Below are positions 52,260 through 60,783 of a DNA stretch of 64,000 nucleotides, piece by piece. This stretch comes from Actinomadura meyerae (GTDB taxonomy: Bacteria; Actinomycetota; Actinomycetes; Streptosporangiales; Streptosporangiaceae). The notes below the pieces were generated by a model. That model worked only from the letters and a program-made list of their open reading frames with translations. It ran no database searches and was not told the origin of the DNA. The position numbers were made by a program, and so were the translations under genes. Each line of letters starts with the position of its first letter. Within the stretch, counting starts at the first letter, position 1. The stretch is taken from NCBI RefSeq assembly GCF_900188445.1, contig NZ_FZOR01000014.1, positions 1 to 64,000 on the forward strand. Reading direction: 5' to 3'.

Positions 52260-52292
52260 CTGGTCGGAGACATCTCCTGTCCCGCCGACCAG
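52260..52292 (-). promoter_or_regulatory. Leader hairpin before the 46-codon ORF
   Basis: CTGGTCGG (minus strand 52292-52285) pairs perfectly with CCGACCAG (52267-52260) across a 17-base loop that contains AGGAGATGTCTCC, itself a short hairpin. The second arm runs straight into the GGAGGG ribosome binding site, so folding could influence translation. Confidence 0.5.
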
Positions 52293-52515
52293 ACTTCCCG
52301 GCACACCGATAGTTACTTTAGCTTATTTCTCGCCAGAAGGGAAGTCTTTAAGCGACGGAACGCCAGTCGACGCTTACGGACCTTGCCGTTCGGCAGGAAA
52401 ACGGCGATCCTGCCGGAGGCGCGAGACCCCTGCCTGTCGGGGCTCCGGGGATGTTCAGGTTTCCTTGAGGCGCGCTGGAGCTTCGGGTCAGGTCCTGCGG
52501 GTACGTTCGCCCGCC

Positions 52516-53529
52516 ATGACCAGGGAGTCCAGCCGGCCGATCATCGTCCTCGGGTGCCCGCGATCCGGAACCACGCTGCTGCAGCAGATGCTGCACTCGC
52601 ACCCCCGCATCGCGTTCCCGTCCGAGACGCGGTTCGTCCACGTCGCCTACGAGCGCCGCCTCGACTTCGGCGATCTGGAGCAGGAGGCGAACCGGCGGGC
52701 GCTGGCCGAATGGATCACCGGCGGCGCCGACACCAAGTTCCACGTGCTCGGCCTGGACCCGGCGGGCGTCGTCGACGAGATCGTGCACGGGCCGCCGACG
52801 CTCGGCTCGGCGCTGGCGGCCGTCTTCCGCGCCTACGCGCGGCAGCACGGCAAGCCCCGTTGGGGCGACAAGCGGCCGAGCTACTTTCGGCGGGTGCCGA
52901 TGCTGCAGCGGATGTTCCCGGAGGCGCAGTTCGTCCACCTCGTCCGCGACGGCCGGGACGCGGTGAGTTCCCTGATGCGGATGCCGTGGTTCAAGGGCGA
53001 CCTGTACGCGGCGGCGCTCACCTGGCGGGAGGCGGTCGACACCGGCCGGCGGCTCGGGGAGAGCCTCGGGCCGGGCACCTTCTACGAGTTCCGCTACGAG
53101 GACCTCGTCGGCGAGCCGGAGGACGCCCTGCGGCGCCTGTGCGCGTTCCTCGGCGAGGAGTACGACCCCGCCATGACGAAGGCGTACCGCCACGCGCGCG
53201 AGACCGTGCCGTCGTCGCGCAAGTGGCACCTGCGCACCCATGAGGCCCCCAACACCCGCCAGGTCGGCGCCTGGCGCGACCGGATGGCGGACTGGGAGGC
53301 GGATCTGGTCGAGCACGTCCTCGCCGACCGGCTGCGCCACCACGGCTACGAGCTGACCGGCGTGCCGCGCCCGGCCGCCGTGCACCTCGCGCGCTTCCAG
53401 CGGCTCGCGGCGCACCGCTGGCGGTCGCGGCACGCGCAGACGGTCCGGGACCGGCTCGCGGAGGCCCGCGAGCCCAACCCCGTCGTCTCCCGCCTCACCG
53501 GCCCGGTGCCGCCCCACCCCGGCCACTGA
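52516..53529 (+). CDS. PAPS-dependent sulfotransferase family protein
   Basis: A 337-residue sulfotransferase. The 5'-phosphosulfate loop is LGCPRSGTTLLQQML (about residue 12), and the 3'-phosphate-binding segment is VHLVRDGRDAVSSLMRMPW (about residue 140), followed by YEFRYEDLVGEPEDALRRLC. It probably moves sulfate from PAPS to a hydroxyl or amine; the acceptor is unknown. ATG 52516 lacks a Shine-Dalgarno sequence, so it may be leaderless. The product could tailor the lipid made by the downstream locus, but a 510-base gap separates them. Confidence 0.88.
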   Translation: MTRESSRPIIVLGCPRSGTTLLQQMLHSHPRIAFPSETRFVHVAYERRLDFGDLEQEANRRALAEWITGGADTKFHVLGLDPAGVVDEIVHGPPTLGSALAAVFRAYARQHGKPRWGDKRPSYFRRVPMLQRMFPEAQFVHLVRDGRDAVSSLMRMPWFKGDLYAAALTWREAVDTGRRLGESLGPGTFYEFRYEDLVGEPEDALRRLCAFLGEEYDPAMTKAYRHARETVPSSRKWHLRTHEAPNTRQVGAWRDRMADWEADLVEHVLADRLRHHGYELTGVPRPAAVHLARFQRLAAHRWRSRHAQTVRDRLAEAREPNPVVSRLTGPVPPHPGH

Positions 53530-54039
53530 GCGGTGACCGGGTGGTGACCGACGGGTGATCACGGCCGCGGTTCTTTACCGGAGGGTGTGAGGACTGCCAC
53601 GGCGGAGTCAGGAGACCCTGTCTCCGGGGCAAGTAGGGCGTGGCGCGGCCCCGAGGGACCCTTCCGGCCCGTTGTCCGAAATTCTCATGGAACGTGCCGG
53701 GCGGGCCGGCGCCCCGACGCGGCGCGCCCGCTGGGGAACCGCGCAGGTGGCGTGCCGTGGTGCGCTCCGCGGGGGAGAAGCGGACCGCTGGGACGGACGG
53801 GGACAGCGTTTTCCGATCTTGATCGGCTGGGCCCCTTATCGGCGGGGGTTACCTGTCAGTAACAAGTTGCCGTTTTTACCGCGCGGCTGACTTAATTTAC
53901 GCGACAGAGACATGGTCGTGTCCGTTCGTTCACATCCGGACTTGAGACACGCCATGCTTTTGGTTGTATCTTGCGTGTTGCTCGTCACTCGATAGCTATC
54001 GCGATTGATTCGAGATCCTCTGACATAAGGAGGAGTGCG
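53530..54039. other. Long leader region of the acyl carrier protein locus
   Basis: About 510 bases without a convincing gene. The left half is GC-rich, with the hairpin GGAGAC/GTCTCC (53611-53625). The right part (53840-54025) is unusually AT-rich for this genome and holds GTTAC-N6-GTAAC (53848-53863) and the palindrome CGATAGCTATCG (53990-54001). A promoter for the ACP operon is likely here, but I cannot fix its boxes. Confidence 0.5.
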
Positions 54040-54297
54040 GTGACCAGTTCGGAAACAATTTCCCACGGCGAGCTGCAATCGTGGCTTCTTGACAGGATCG
54101 CCTTCTACCTCGACAGGCCCCCGGAAAACATCGACCCGGCGGTGGAACTCGCCCGCTACGGAGTGGACTCCGTCTACGCGATCAGCATCATCAGCGACAT
54201 CGAGGACCACCTGCAGGTCGAGGTCGACGTGGCCGAGGCCCGGCGCCGGGAGACCGTGACGGCCCTCACCGACTACCTGCTCGAACTCGTCGCGTGA
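54040..54297 (+). CDS. Acyl carrier protein
   Basis: This 85-residue carrier protein has the phosphopantetheine-attachment motif YGVDSVYAISIISDIEDHL, with the modified Ser at about residue 43. The helix pattern is normal for a standalone ACP. GTG 54040 is the start because AAGGAGGAG (54027-54035) precedes it. The downstream fatty acyl-AMP ligase would load it with an acyl chain. It overlaps the first SGNH hydrolase by GTGA. No ketosynthase is nearby, so it is not part of a chain-extending synthase in this window. Confidence 0.93.
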   Translation: MTSSETISHGELQSWLLDRIAFYLDRPPENIDPAVELARYGVDSVYAISIISDIEDHLQVEVDVAEARRRETVTALTDYLLELVA

Positions 54298-54920
54298 TGG
54301 GCGGCCGGCCGGACGACGGGCCCGCGCTGGTCGTCCTCGGCGACAGCGTCGCCGAGGGCCAGGACGATCCGGATCCCGCCGGCGGGTGGCTCGGCTGGGC
54401 CGGGCGACTGGCCGCTCACCTGGGCATCCCCCGGGAGCTGATGCTGAACGCCTCCGACCCGGGCGCGACGGTCGAGGACGTGGTCCGCGACCAGCTGCCG
54501 GCCGTCCGGCACCTGCGGCCGGACCTGGTGGTGCTCGGCTGCGGCATGAACGACGCGCTGCGCGGCTTCGAGCGGCCCGCCGCGGCGCGCCGGCTGGACG
54601 AGCTGTTCGGCTGGGCGCGCGGGCGCGGCGCGGTGGCGCTGGCGATCCCGGTGCCGCGGCCCCCGCTGCTCGACCTGTCCCCGATCTCGCAGTTCCGCAA
54701 GAAACGCACCGTCCAGCGCATTCACGACTTCAACGCCGAGCTCGACCGTGTCTCCCGGGACCACGGAATGGCGTTCCCCGATCGGGCGACGGTGGCGAAA
54801 GTCGCTGACCGTTCGATGTGGAGTCCCGACGGAATCCACCTGAATCCGGACGGGCACGCCTATGTGGCGGAGGTGATCGCACAGATAGCCGGAGACCTGC
54901 TCGGTGAGCGGGTGAGCTGA
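54294..54920 (+). CDS. SGNH/GDSL hydrolase (first)
   Basis: This 208-residue SGNH-fold esterase has block I VVLGDSVAEGQ (catalytic Ser in GDS), block III GCGMNDALRG (Asn) and block V SPDGIHLNPDGH (Asp and His). There is no signal peptide, so it acts in the cytoplasm, perhaps as a thioesterase or acyltransferase on ACP-bound chains. Translation is coupled to the ACP. It may start at GTG 54294 or ATG 54297. Confidence 0.88.
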   Translation: MMGGRPDDGPALVVLGDSVAEGQDDPDPAGGWLGWAGRLAAHLGIPRELMLNASDPGATVEDVVRDQLPAVRHLRPDLVVLGCGMNDALRGFERPAAARRLDELFGWARGRGAVALAIPVPRPPLLDLSPISQFRKKRTVQRIHDFNAELDRVSRDHGMAFPDRATVAKVADRSMWSPDGIHLNPDGHAYVAEVIAQIAGDLLGERVS

Positions 54921-54955
54921 GCCTCGGGGGCCGATTCCAGCAGTGTGGGAAACAG

Positions 54956-55816
54956 ATGAACAGACCATTCGCGCTCGCGCGCGTCCCCCAGTCGATGTTG
55001 CTGATTCCGCTGGCTCCCGTGCTGGCCTTCCAGGCGTGGCGGACGGTGCGCCGGACCCCCCGGCTGGACCCCGCCGGCGGGGACGAGCACGGCTTCGTGC
55101 AGGGTGCGAACCCCGGCACCGGGCGTCCCGCGTTCCGCGTGGTCGTGATCGGGGAGTCCACCGCGGTCGGCGTCGGCGCGACCCGGCACACCGAGGCGCT
55201 GCCGGGCTACCTGGCCGAGGCGCTGCGCGAGCGGCTCCGGCGCAGCGTCGCGTGGTCGGTCACCGGGGAGAACGGCGCCACCGCCCGCCGGATCACCACC
55301 GGTCTCATTCCGGCGGCCGGCGGCATGCCCAATGGCGCGTCCAACGGCGCGTCCAACGGCGCGTCCAACGGCGCGGCGCAACCCAACGGCACCGCAGGTG
55401 ACACGGCCGGCGGCACCGCCGGCGGCTGTGCGGCGGACCTCGTCGTCGTCACCGTGGGGATCAACGACCTGATCCGGCGGCGGCCGCTGCGCCGCTGGGC
55501 GGCCGACGTCAGCGAGCTGGTCGGCGTCCTGCGCGGCCGGTACGCGGGCGCGACCGTGCTGGTCGCGGGCATGCCGCCGGTGCACAGGTTCCCCGCCATC
55601 CCGCAGCCGCTCCGGTACGTGCTCGGCGCCCGCGCGCGGACCATGGACCGGATCATGCGGGAGGCGGCCCGGGCGGGCGGGGCGGTCCACGCTCCCATGG
55701 ACGAGGCGATGGCGCGGGACCGCGGGCTGTTCGCCTCCGACGGCTTCCACCCGTCGCCCGCCGGCTACCGGGCCTGGGCGCGCGACCTCGCGCACGCCGT
55801 GGCCGCACCGAACTGA
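54956..55816 (+). CDS. SGNH/GDSL hydrolase (second, membrane-anchored)
   Basis: In this 286-residue SGNH hydrolase, Ser is in VVVIGESTAVGVGA, Asn in VTVGINDLIRR and Asp/His in ASDGFHPSPAGY. A hydrophobic N-terminal stretch (residues 11-27, VPQSMLLIPLAPVLAF) is a signal anchor or weak transmembrane segment. An insertion of NGAS repeats (about residues 125-150, from a 12-base minisatellite at 55331-55378) lies between blocks I and III. It is 35 bases after the first SGNH gene; the two share fold but little sequence and probably act on different acyl products. Confidence 0.85.
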   Translation: MNRPFALARVPQSMLLIPLAPVLAFQAWRTVRRTPRLDPAGGDEHGFVQGANPGTGRPAFRVVVIGESTAVGVGATRHTEALPGYLAEALRERLRRSVAWSVTGENGATARRITTGLIPAAGGMPNGASNGASNGASNGAAQPNGTAGDTAGGTAGGCAADLVVVTVGINDLIRRRPLRRWAADVSELVGVLRGRYAGATVLVAGMPPVHRFPAIPQPLRYVLGARARTMDRIMREAARAGGAVHAPMDEAMARDRGLFASDGFHPSPAGYRAWARDLAHAVAAPN

Positions 55817-56005
55817 CCCGACCGACGCCGAGAACCGACACGACGCCGAACTGACATGACACCGAACTGACACCACGCCGGACCGGCACGAGCGGGTCCG
55901 GCCCGACGCCGGACCGGCACCGTGCCGGTCCGGCACCCACGCCGGTCCGGGCCCGACCCCGGACCGACGCGCCGGCTCGAGACGACACGTCGAGCGAAGG
56001 GAGCA
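55817..56005. repeat. GC-rich palindromic repeat spacer
   Basis: This 190-base spacer is built from degenerate repeats of ACCGAACTGACA and GCCGGACCGGCAC. GCCGGACCGGCAC (55908-55920) and its reverse complement (55922-55934) are separated by one base, giving a near-perfect 27-base cruciform. There is no gene. It may end transcription or be a repeat insertion. Confidence 0.7.
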
Positions 56006-56011
56006 GCTCGG

Positions 56012-56482
56012 ATGACGGTTGCCGGAACGTTCCGATCGGCGGTGGAGGCCAAGGACCTCGCCGCCGTCACCAGCACCCTGGACCCGGGCATCGAGTTCCG
56101 CAGCCCGGTGATGGTGAAGCCCTATCTCGGCCGCTCCACCGTCACCGCGCTGATCGCGATCCTGTTCGAGGTCTTCGAGGACTTCCGCTACCTCGACGAC
56201 CTGGTCAGCCGCGTCCCGGACGGGCCGGGCCCGCCCGCGCAGGCGCTGATCTTCGACGCCCGGGTGCTGGGCAAGGAGGTGCAGGGGCTCGACTGGCTCA
56301 GGTTCGGCGACACCGGTCTCGTCACCGGCCTGACGGTCATGGTCCGCCCGCTGCCCGCGGCGATGACGCTCGCCCGGGTGGTGGGGAAGCGGATGGAGGA
56401 GGCCGCGGGGGGAGCCGCGGACGGCGCCGCGGGGGTGGGCGGCGCGCACGGCTCGGGGGACACGCACGGCACGGCGCCCTAG
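56012..56482 (+). CDS. NTF2/SnoaL-like protein
   Basis: This 156-residue protein has an NTF2-like cone fold pattern: FRSAVEAKDLAAVTSTLDPGIEFRSPV at the start, then VTALIAILFEVFEDFRYLDDL and a beta-rich end (LDWLRFGDTGLVTGLTVMVRP). Relatives are cyclases, hydratases/isomerases and ester-binding proteins of polyketide and lipid pathways. Catalytic residues are not obvious. The last 25 residues are a Gly/Ala tail. ATG 56012 follows AAGGGAG. Confidence 0.75.
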   Translation: MTVAGTFRSAVEAKDLAAVTSTLDPGIEFRSPVMVKPYLGRSTVTALIAILFEVFEDFRYLDDLVSRVPDGPGPPAQALIFDARVLGKEVQGLDWLRFGDTGLVTGLTVMVRPLPAAMTLARVVGKRMEEAAGGAADGAAGVGGAHGSGDTHGTAP

Positions 56483-56571
56483 GGCGCGCCGGTCAGCGGG
56501 CGCGGCCGACGGCGCGGCCGGACGGCGCGGCCGCTGGAGCCGACCGAGGATCAAAGGGAGTGGAAGGAACG

Positions 56572-58560
56572 ATGGACAGTAAGGTCCCCGCACACCCCGC
56601 GAGCCCCGCGCTCGCGGTCCCGGCGCTCGCGGACCCCGCCCCCGCCGGGCCGGCGTCCGCCGACCCGGCGCCCGCGCGGCCGGCACCGGACCGGCAGGCG
56701 TCCGTCCGGCAGGAGCCCGACCGGCAGCAGCCCGTCCGGCAGGAGCCCGACGGGCAGGAGTCCGACGGGCAGGAGTCCGACGGGCAGGAGTCCCAACGGC
56801 ACGAGCCGGGCGCCCCGCCGGGCGCGGGCCGGGTTACGGAAGGGCTGTCCCCGGCGCACGGGATCGCCGCCGACCTGGACGGCTACCTCGGCGACCCGAT
56901 GGACGACGAGGCGGGCCCGTTCTCCTACCGGGCGATCGTGGAGGCCGAGGAGCGCGACGAGCTGCCGCCGGGCGCGGTGGACGCGCTGCGCGCCTGGGGC
57001 TTCCCGACGTACCTGGTGCCCGTCCCGCTCGGCGGGCGGCTGTCGACCCTGGAGGAGCTGTTCTTCGTGACCCGCGGCATCTCGCGCCGCAGCGTCACGA
57101 TGGCGGTGATGTACGGGTCGGGGCTGCTGGCCGTGAACCCCGTGTGGCTGTGGGGGAGCACCTGGCAGCGCAGGACGGTCGCGGACGGGGTGCTCCGCGG
57201 CGACCTGGCCTGCTTCGGAGTCTCGGAGGCCGACCACGGCAGCGACGTGATGGCGTCGGAGTCGGAGGCGGAGATCCAGGGCGACGAGCTGGTGCTGACG
57301 GGCGTGAAGTGGCCGGTGGGCAACGCGACCCGCGGCCGGTTCGTGACGACCTACGCCAGGACCGGGCCGCGCGACTTCTCCCTCATCCTGGTCGACAAGC
57401 GGGAGCTGGACCCGGCGGTCTGGTCGACGCTGCCGCCCGTCCGGACGGTCGGGCTGCGCGGCCACGACCTGTCCGGCGTCGCGTTCTCCGGAGCGCGGGT
57501 GCCCGCGGACCGGGTGATCGGGCGGCGCGGGTCCGGGCTCGTCCAGACGTTGAAGACGCTGCAGATCACCCGGACGGCGATCGCGGCGCTGTCGGTCGGC
57601 ACGATGGACGCGGTCGTGCGGATCGGGACGCGGTACGCCCGGGAGCGCACCCTCTACGGCTCGGACATCTACAGGATCCCCGTGATCCGCGACCACCTGC
57701 TGAAAGCCCATCTGGACCTGCTGATCGCCGAGTGCGTGGCGATCCCGGTGGCGCGCTGCCTGACGGTCGCGCCGGGCCGGCTGAGCCTGTGGTCGTCGAT
57801 CGTGAAGTACTTCGTCCCGGTCGTGGGGGAGGAGGTCGTGGCGAGCATCGGCACCGTCCTCGCCGCCCGCGGCTACCTGCGCGAGGGCGTCGCGCACGGG
57901 GTGTTCCAGAAGCTCCAGCGCGACCACGCGATCGCGAGCATCTTCGAGGGCACCACGCACGTGAACCTCGCGAACGTCGCCGGGCAGCTCCCGTACCTGA
58001 TCGAGCCGCCGGAGGAGACGGGCCGCGAGGGCGAGCTGCTCGCCGACCTGTTCTGCTGGACGCGCACCCCGCCGGAGTGGGCGCCGGACGGGCGGCTGCT
58101 CCAGCTCACCAACGAGGGGCGTGACGAGGTGGGGCAGCGGTTCGAGCAGATCGCCGAGGAGGTCCTGGAGGCCGCGAACGCGCACGCGGCGCCCGGTGTC
58201 GCGGCGGAGCTGAAGGACCTCATGTCCAGCATCGGCGGGCTGCGCGCCAAGGTGGACGAGGGCATCCGGACGAGCGAGGGCGACGTCTCCTCGGTCGCCG
58301 CGCTCGCGCGCGCCAAGCGGTACTGCGAGCTGCACGCGATGTCCTCCTGCATGCTGACGTGGCTGCACAACAGGCAGGAGTTCGATGGCGCGTTCGCCGA
58401 GGGCCAGTGGCTCGTCCTGTGCCTGCAGCGGCTGCTCCAGCGCGCGCAGCCCGACGCCGTGCTGTCGGAGGAGTTCCTCCCGTCGCTGGAGGAGGCGATG
58501 TTCCGCGACTCCGACGGAGGGCGCTGGTTCTCCCTGCTCTCTCTCGCCGAGGACGAGTGA
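56572..58560 (+). CDS. Acyl-CoA (acyl-ACP) dehydrogenase with repeat-rich N-terminus
   Basis: A 662-residue flavoprotein. The first 85 residues are a disordered Pro/Ala then Gln/Glu/Asp repeat (DGQESDGQESDGQES) from a 15-base minisatellite around 56700-56795. The dehydrogenase begins near residue 95 and shows FGVSEADHGSDVMASES, LTGVKWPVGNATRG and GVFQKLQRDHAIASIFEGTT. It is about 100 residues longer than usual at the C-terminus as well. Placed between an ACP and a fatty acyl-AMP ligase, it may desaturate ACP-bound chains. ATG 56572 follows GGAAGGA. Confidence 0.88.
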   Translation: MDSKVPAHPASPALAVPALADPAPAGPASADPAPARPAPDRQASVRQEPDRQQPVRQEPDGQESDGQESDGQESQRHEPGAPPGAGRVTEGLSPAHGIAADLDGYLGDPMDDEAGPFSYRAIVEAEERDELPPGAVDALRAWGFPTYLVPVPLGGRLSTLEELFFVTRGISRRSVTMAVMYGSGLLAVNPVWLWGSTWQRRTVADGVLRGDLACFGVSEADHGSDVMASESEAEIQGDELVLTGVKWPVGNATRGRFVTTYARTGPRDFSLILVDKRELDPAVWSTLPPVRTVGLRGHDLSGVAFSGARVPADRVIGRRGSGLVQTLKTLQITRTAIAALSVGTMDAVVRIGTRYARERTLYGSDIYRIPVIRDHLLKAHLDLLIAECVAIPVARCLTVAPGRLSLWSSIVKYFVPVVGEEVVASIGTVLAARGYLREGVAHGVFQKLQRDHAIASIFEGTTHVNLANVAGQLPYLIEPPEETGREGELLADLFCWTRTPPEWAPDGRLLQLTNEGRDEVGQRFEQIAEEVLEAANAHAAPGVAAELKDLMSSIGGLRAKVDEGIRTSEGDVSSVAALARAKRYCELHAMSSCMLTWLHNRQEFDGAFAEGQWLVLCLQRLLQRAQPDAVLSEEFLPSLEEAMFRDSDGGRWFSLLSLAEDE

Positions 58561-58566
58561 TAGGCC

Positions 58567-60558
58567 GTGTACTCGGATTTCGTGTCGCTGGTCCGGGACA
58601 ACATCCGGACCCACGGTGACGACCGCTCGTTCACCTTCATCAGCGAGGCGCCCGCGTCCGGGGGGCGCAGCTCCCTGTCCTCCGGGTCCAAGCGCACCTC
58701 CGGGTCCGGACGCACGTCTGGCTCCGGGCGCACCTCTGGCTCCGGGCGTACCTATGGGTCGGGGCGTACCTATAAGGAGGACGTGCTCGGGTTCGCCGAA
58801 CTCGACCGGAAGGCGCGCGCGCTGGCCCGCCGCTTGGAGGCGCGCGGGCTGCGCGACAGGGCGGTCCTGCTGCTGTACCCGGAGGGCCTGGAGTTCATCT
58901 CGGCGTTCCTGGGGTGCCTGTACGCGCGGGTCATCGCCGTCCCGGCGCCGCTGCCCGACCTGGACGCGGGACGGTTCGGCCGCACCCGCCGCATCATCGA
59001 GGACGCCGACATCGCGCTGATCCTCACCGACACCGCCCACCGGGGGACGCTCGACGCGTGGCTGCGCGCGGCCGGCCTGCGCAGCCGCCTGCACTGCCTC
59101 GACACCCAGGCGGGCAAGGACGTCGACCCCGGCGACTGGTCGCCGCCGGAGTTCACGCCCGGCACCCTCGCGTTCCTCCAGTACACCTCCGGCTCGACCA
59201 GCGACCCGAAGGGCGTGATGGTCACGCACGGGAACCTGCTGTGCAACGGCGAGGAGATCAAGCGCCGGATCGAGGGCTCGTCCGACACGGTCGGCGTCGG
59301 CTGGGTGCCGCACTACCACGACATGGGGCTGGTCGGGCAGTTCCTCGAACCGCTCTACCTCGGCTGCCGGTACGTCTTCACCTCGCCGATCACGTTCATC
59401 AAGCGCCCGGTGCTGTGGCTGGAGCTGATCACCCGCTACCGGGGCACGATCACCGTGGCGCCCAACTTCGGGTACGAGCTGGCCTTGCGCCGCATCTCCG
59501 ACCGGCAGCTGGAGGGGCTGGACCTGTCGTCGCTGACGGTCGTGAAGAACGGCGCCGAGCCGGTGCGGGCGGCGACCCTGGAGGCCCTCACCGAGCGGTT
59601 CGGCCCGATCGGGTTCCGGCCCGAGATGTGGATGCCCTGCTACGGGATGGCGGAGACGACGCTGCTCGTCACCGGCGCGCCGCTCGGCGGCGGCCCGGTG
59701 ATCCGCGACTTCGACGCCGACGCCCTCAGCAAGGACGAGGCCGTGCCGCGCACCGGACCGGGGCGCGCGCGGCGGCTGGTGAGCAGCGGCCGGCCCGTCA
59801 CGCTGGACGTGCGGATCGTCGACCCCGACACCCGTGCCGAGCGCCCGGAGGGGCGCGTCGGCGAGATCTGGGTGCGGGGCGGCAGCGTCGCACGAGGCTA
59901 CTGGGGCAGCCCGGAAGAAAGCGCCAAGACTTTCCAGGCGAGAACGATCTCCGGGAACGGCCCCTATCTGCGCACCGGTGATCTCGGATTCCGGCTCGGC
60001 GGCGAACTGTTCGTCACCGGAAGGATCAAGGATCTGATCATCGTGAACGGCCGGAATATCCACGCCCACGACATCGAGGAGGCGGCGCGGGCGGCCCATC
60101 CGGCGGCCCTGATCGGCGCCGCGTTCGCCCTCGACGGCGCCTTCGACGGCACGCTCGACGGAGAGCTCGACGGGGAGCTCGACGGGGAGTTCCACGGCGG
60201 TCCCGGCGGGCCCGGCGGGGGCGTGAACGGGGCCGGAGCCGGGCCCGGAAACGGGGGCGCGGGCGGCGGGCTGGACGCGGGCCGGGAGCACGTCGTCCTC
60301 GTCCAGGAGATCAGCACGCGGGCGGCCGCGGGCACGCCCCTGGACGAGCTGGCGTCGCTCTTCAAGGCCCGTGTGGCACGGGCTTTCGAGCTTCCCGCCG
60401 TGAGCGTCGTGCTGGCCCCGCGAGGCACCGTGCGGCGCACGACGAGCGGCAAGATGCAGCGCCGGCTGACCCGGGAGGCGTTCCTCTCCGGGGAGATCGC
60501 CGCCCTCGCGGACGACCTCGAACCGGGGGTCGCGGAGCTCAGGAGGGCCCCCGCATGA
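58567..60558 (+). CDS. Fatty acyl-AMP ligase (FAAL)
   Basis: This 663-residue adenylating enzyme of the FAAL class has LQYTSGSTSDPKGVMVTHGN (A3 motif, about residue 205), GWVPHYHDMGLVGQFLEPL (FAAL-typical, about 240), CYGMAETTLL (about 357), YLRTGDLGF and IVNGRNIHAHDIEE. FAALs form acyl-adenylates and pass the chain to an ACP rather than to CoA. Two in-frame minisatellites interrupt it: SGSGRT repeats (residues 39-68) and DGEL/Gly-rich repeats (residues 522-570) before the C-terminal subdomain. GTG 58567 is six bases after the dehydrogenase stop. Confidence 0.93.
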   Translation: MYSDFVSLVRDNIRTHGDDRSFTFISEAPASGGRSSLSSGSKRTSGSGRTSGSGRTSGSGRTYGSGRTYKEDVLGFAELDRKARALARRLEARGLRDRAVLLLYPEGLEFISAFLGCLYARVIAVPAPLPDLDAGRFGRTRRIIEDADIALILTDTAHRGTLDAWLRAAGLRSRLHCLDTQAGKDVDPGDWSPPEFTPGTLAFLQYTSGSTSDPKGVMVTHGNLLCNGEEIKRRIEGSSDTVGVGWVPHYHDMGLVGQFLEPLYLGCRYVFTSPITFIKRPVLWLELITRYRGTITVAPNFGYELALRRISDRQLEGLDLSSLTVVKNGAEPVRAATLEALTERFGPIGFRPEMWMPCYGMAETTLLVTGAPLGGGPVIRDFDADALSKDEAVPRTGPGRARRLVSSGRPVTLDVRIVDPDTRAERPEGRVGEIWVRGGSVARGYWGSPEESAKTFQARTISGNGPYLRTGDLGFRLGGELFVTGRIKDLIIVNGRNIHAHDIEEAARAAHPAALIGAAFALDGAFDGTLDGELDGELDGEFHGGPGGPGGGVNGAGAGPGNGGAGGGLDAGREHVVLVQEISTRAAAGTPLDELASLFKARVARAFELPAVSVVLAPRGTVRRTTSGKMQRRLTREAFLSGEIAALADDLEPGVAELRRAPA

Positions 60559-60707
60559 CCGCCCGCGTCACCACTCGCCGGACCATCCGCATGACCGCCG
60601 TCATGACCGCCCCCGCGACGGCCGTCAGGGCCGCCGGGACGATCATCATGACGACCCCCGTGACCTGCAATTCCGAAGATCAAGAAATTCTCCGCAACCA
60701 ATCCTAG
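60555..60707 (+). CDS. Possible small ORF overlapping the FAAL stop (50 aa)
   Basis: ATG 60555 overlaps the FAAL stop by ATGA and has AGGAGGG eight bases upstream. The 50-residue product is Thr/Met/Arg-rich (MTARVTTRRTIRMTAVMTAP) and ends with CNSEDQEILRNQS. The DNA repeats ATGACCGCC, so it may be a repeat-derived extension rather than a gene. No match is recognised. Confidence 0.3.
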   Translation: MTARVTTRRTIRMTAVMTAPATAVRAAGTIIMTTPVTCNSEDQEILRNQS

Positions 60708-60728
60708 TCAAAAGCATGACTAATCATG
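60706..60728. promoter_or_regulatory. Probable PadR operator
   Basis: AGTCA-N6-TGACT (60706-60721) overlaps the near-palindrome CATGACTAATCATG (60715-60728, 12 of 14 positions symmetric). They lie in an AT-rich patch 55-80 bases before the PadR gene, a normal place for autoregulation. Whether the same protein controls the lipid locus upstream is unknown. Confidence 0.5.
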
Positions 60729-60783
60729 TCTTTGTCTGATAACGTCGGTCGCAACCCTGAGTCAAGGCGGGGAGAGAAGGCCG

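Noticed and set aside
53587..53890. Overlapping open frames between the sulfotransferase and ACP genes
   Set aside because: Three frames are open at once, none has a ribosome binding site or recognisable sequence.
56551..60291. 1246-codon minus-strand frame opposite the dehydrogenase and ligase
   Set aside because: Antisense shadow of two genes with strong family motifs.
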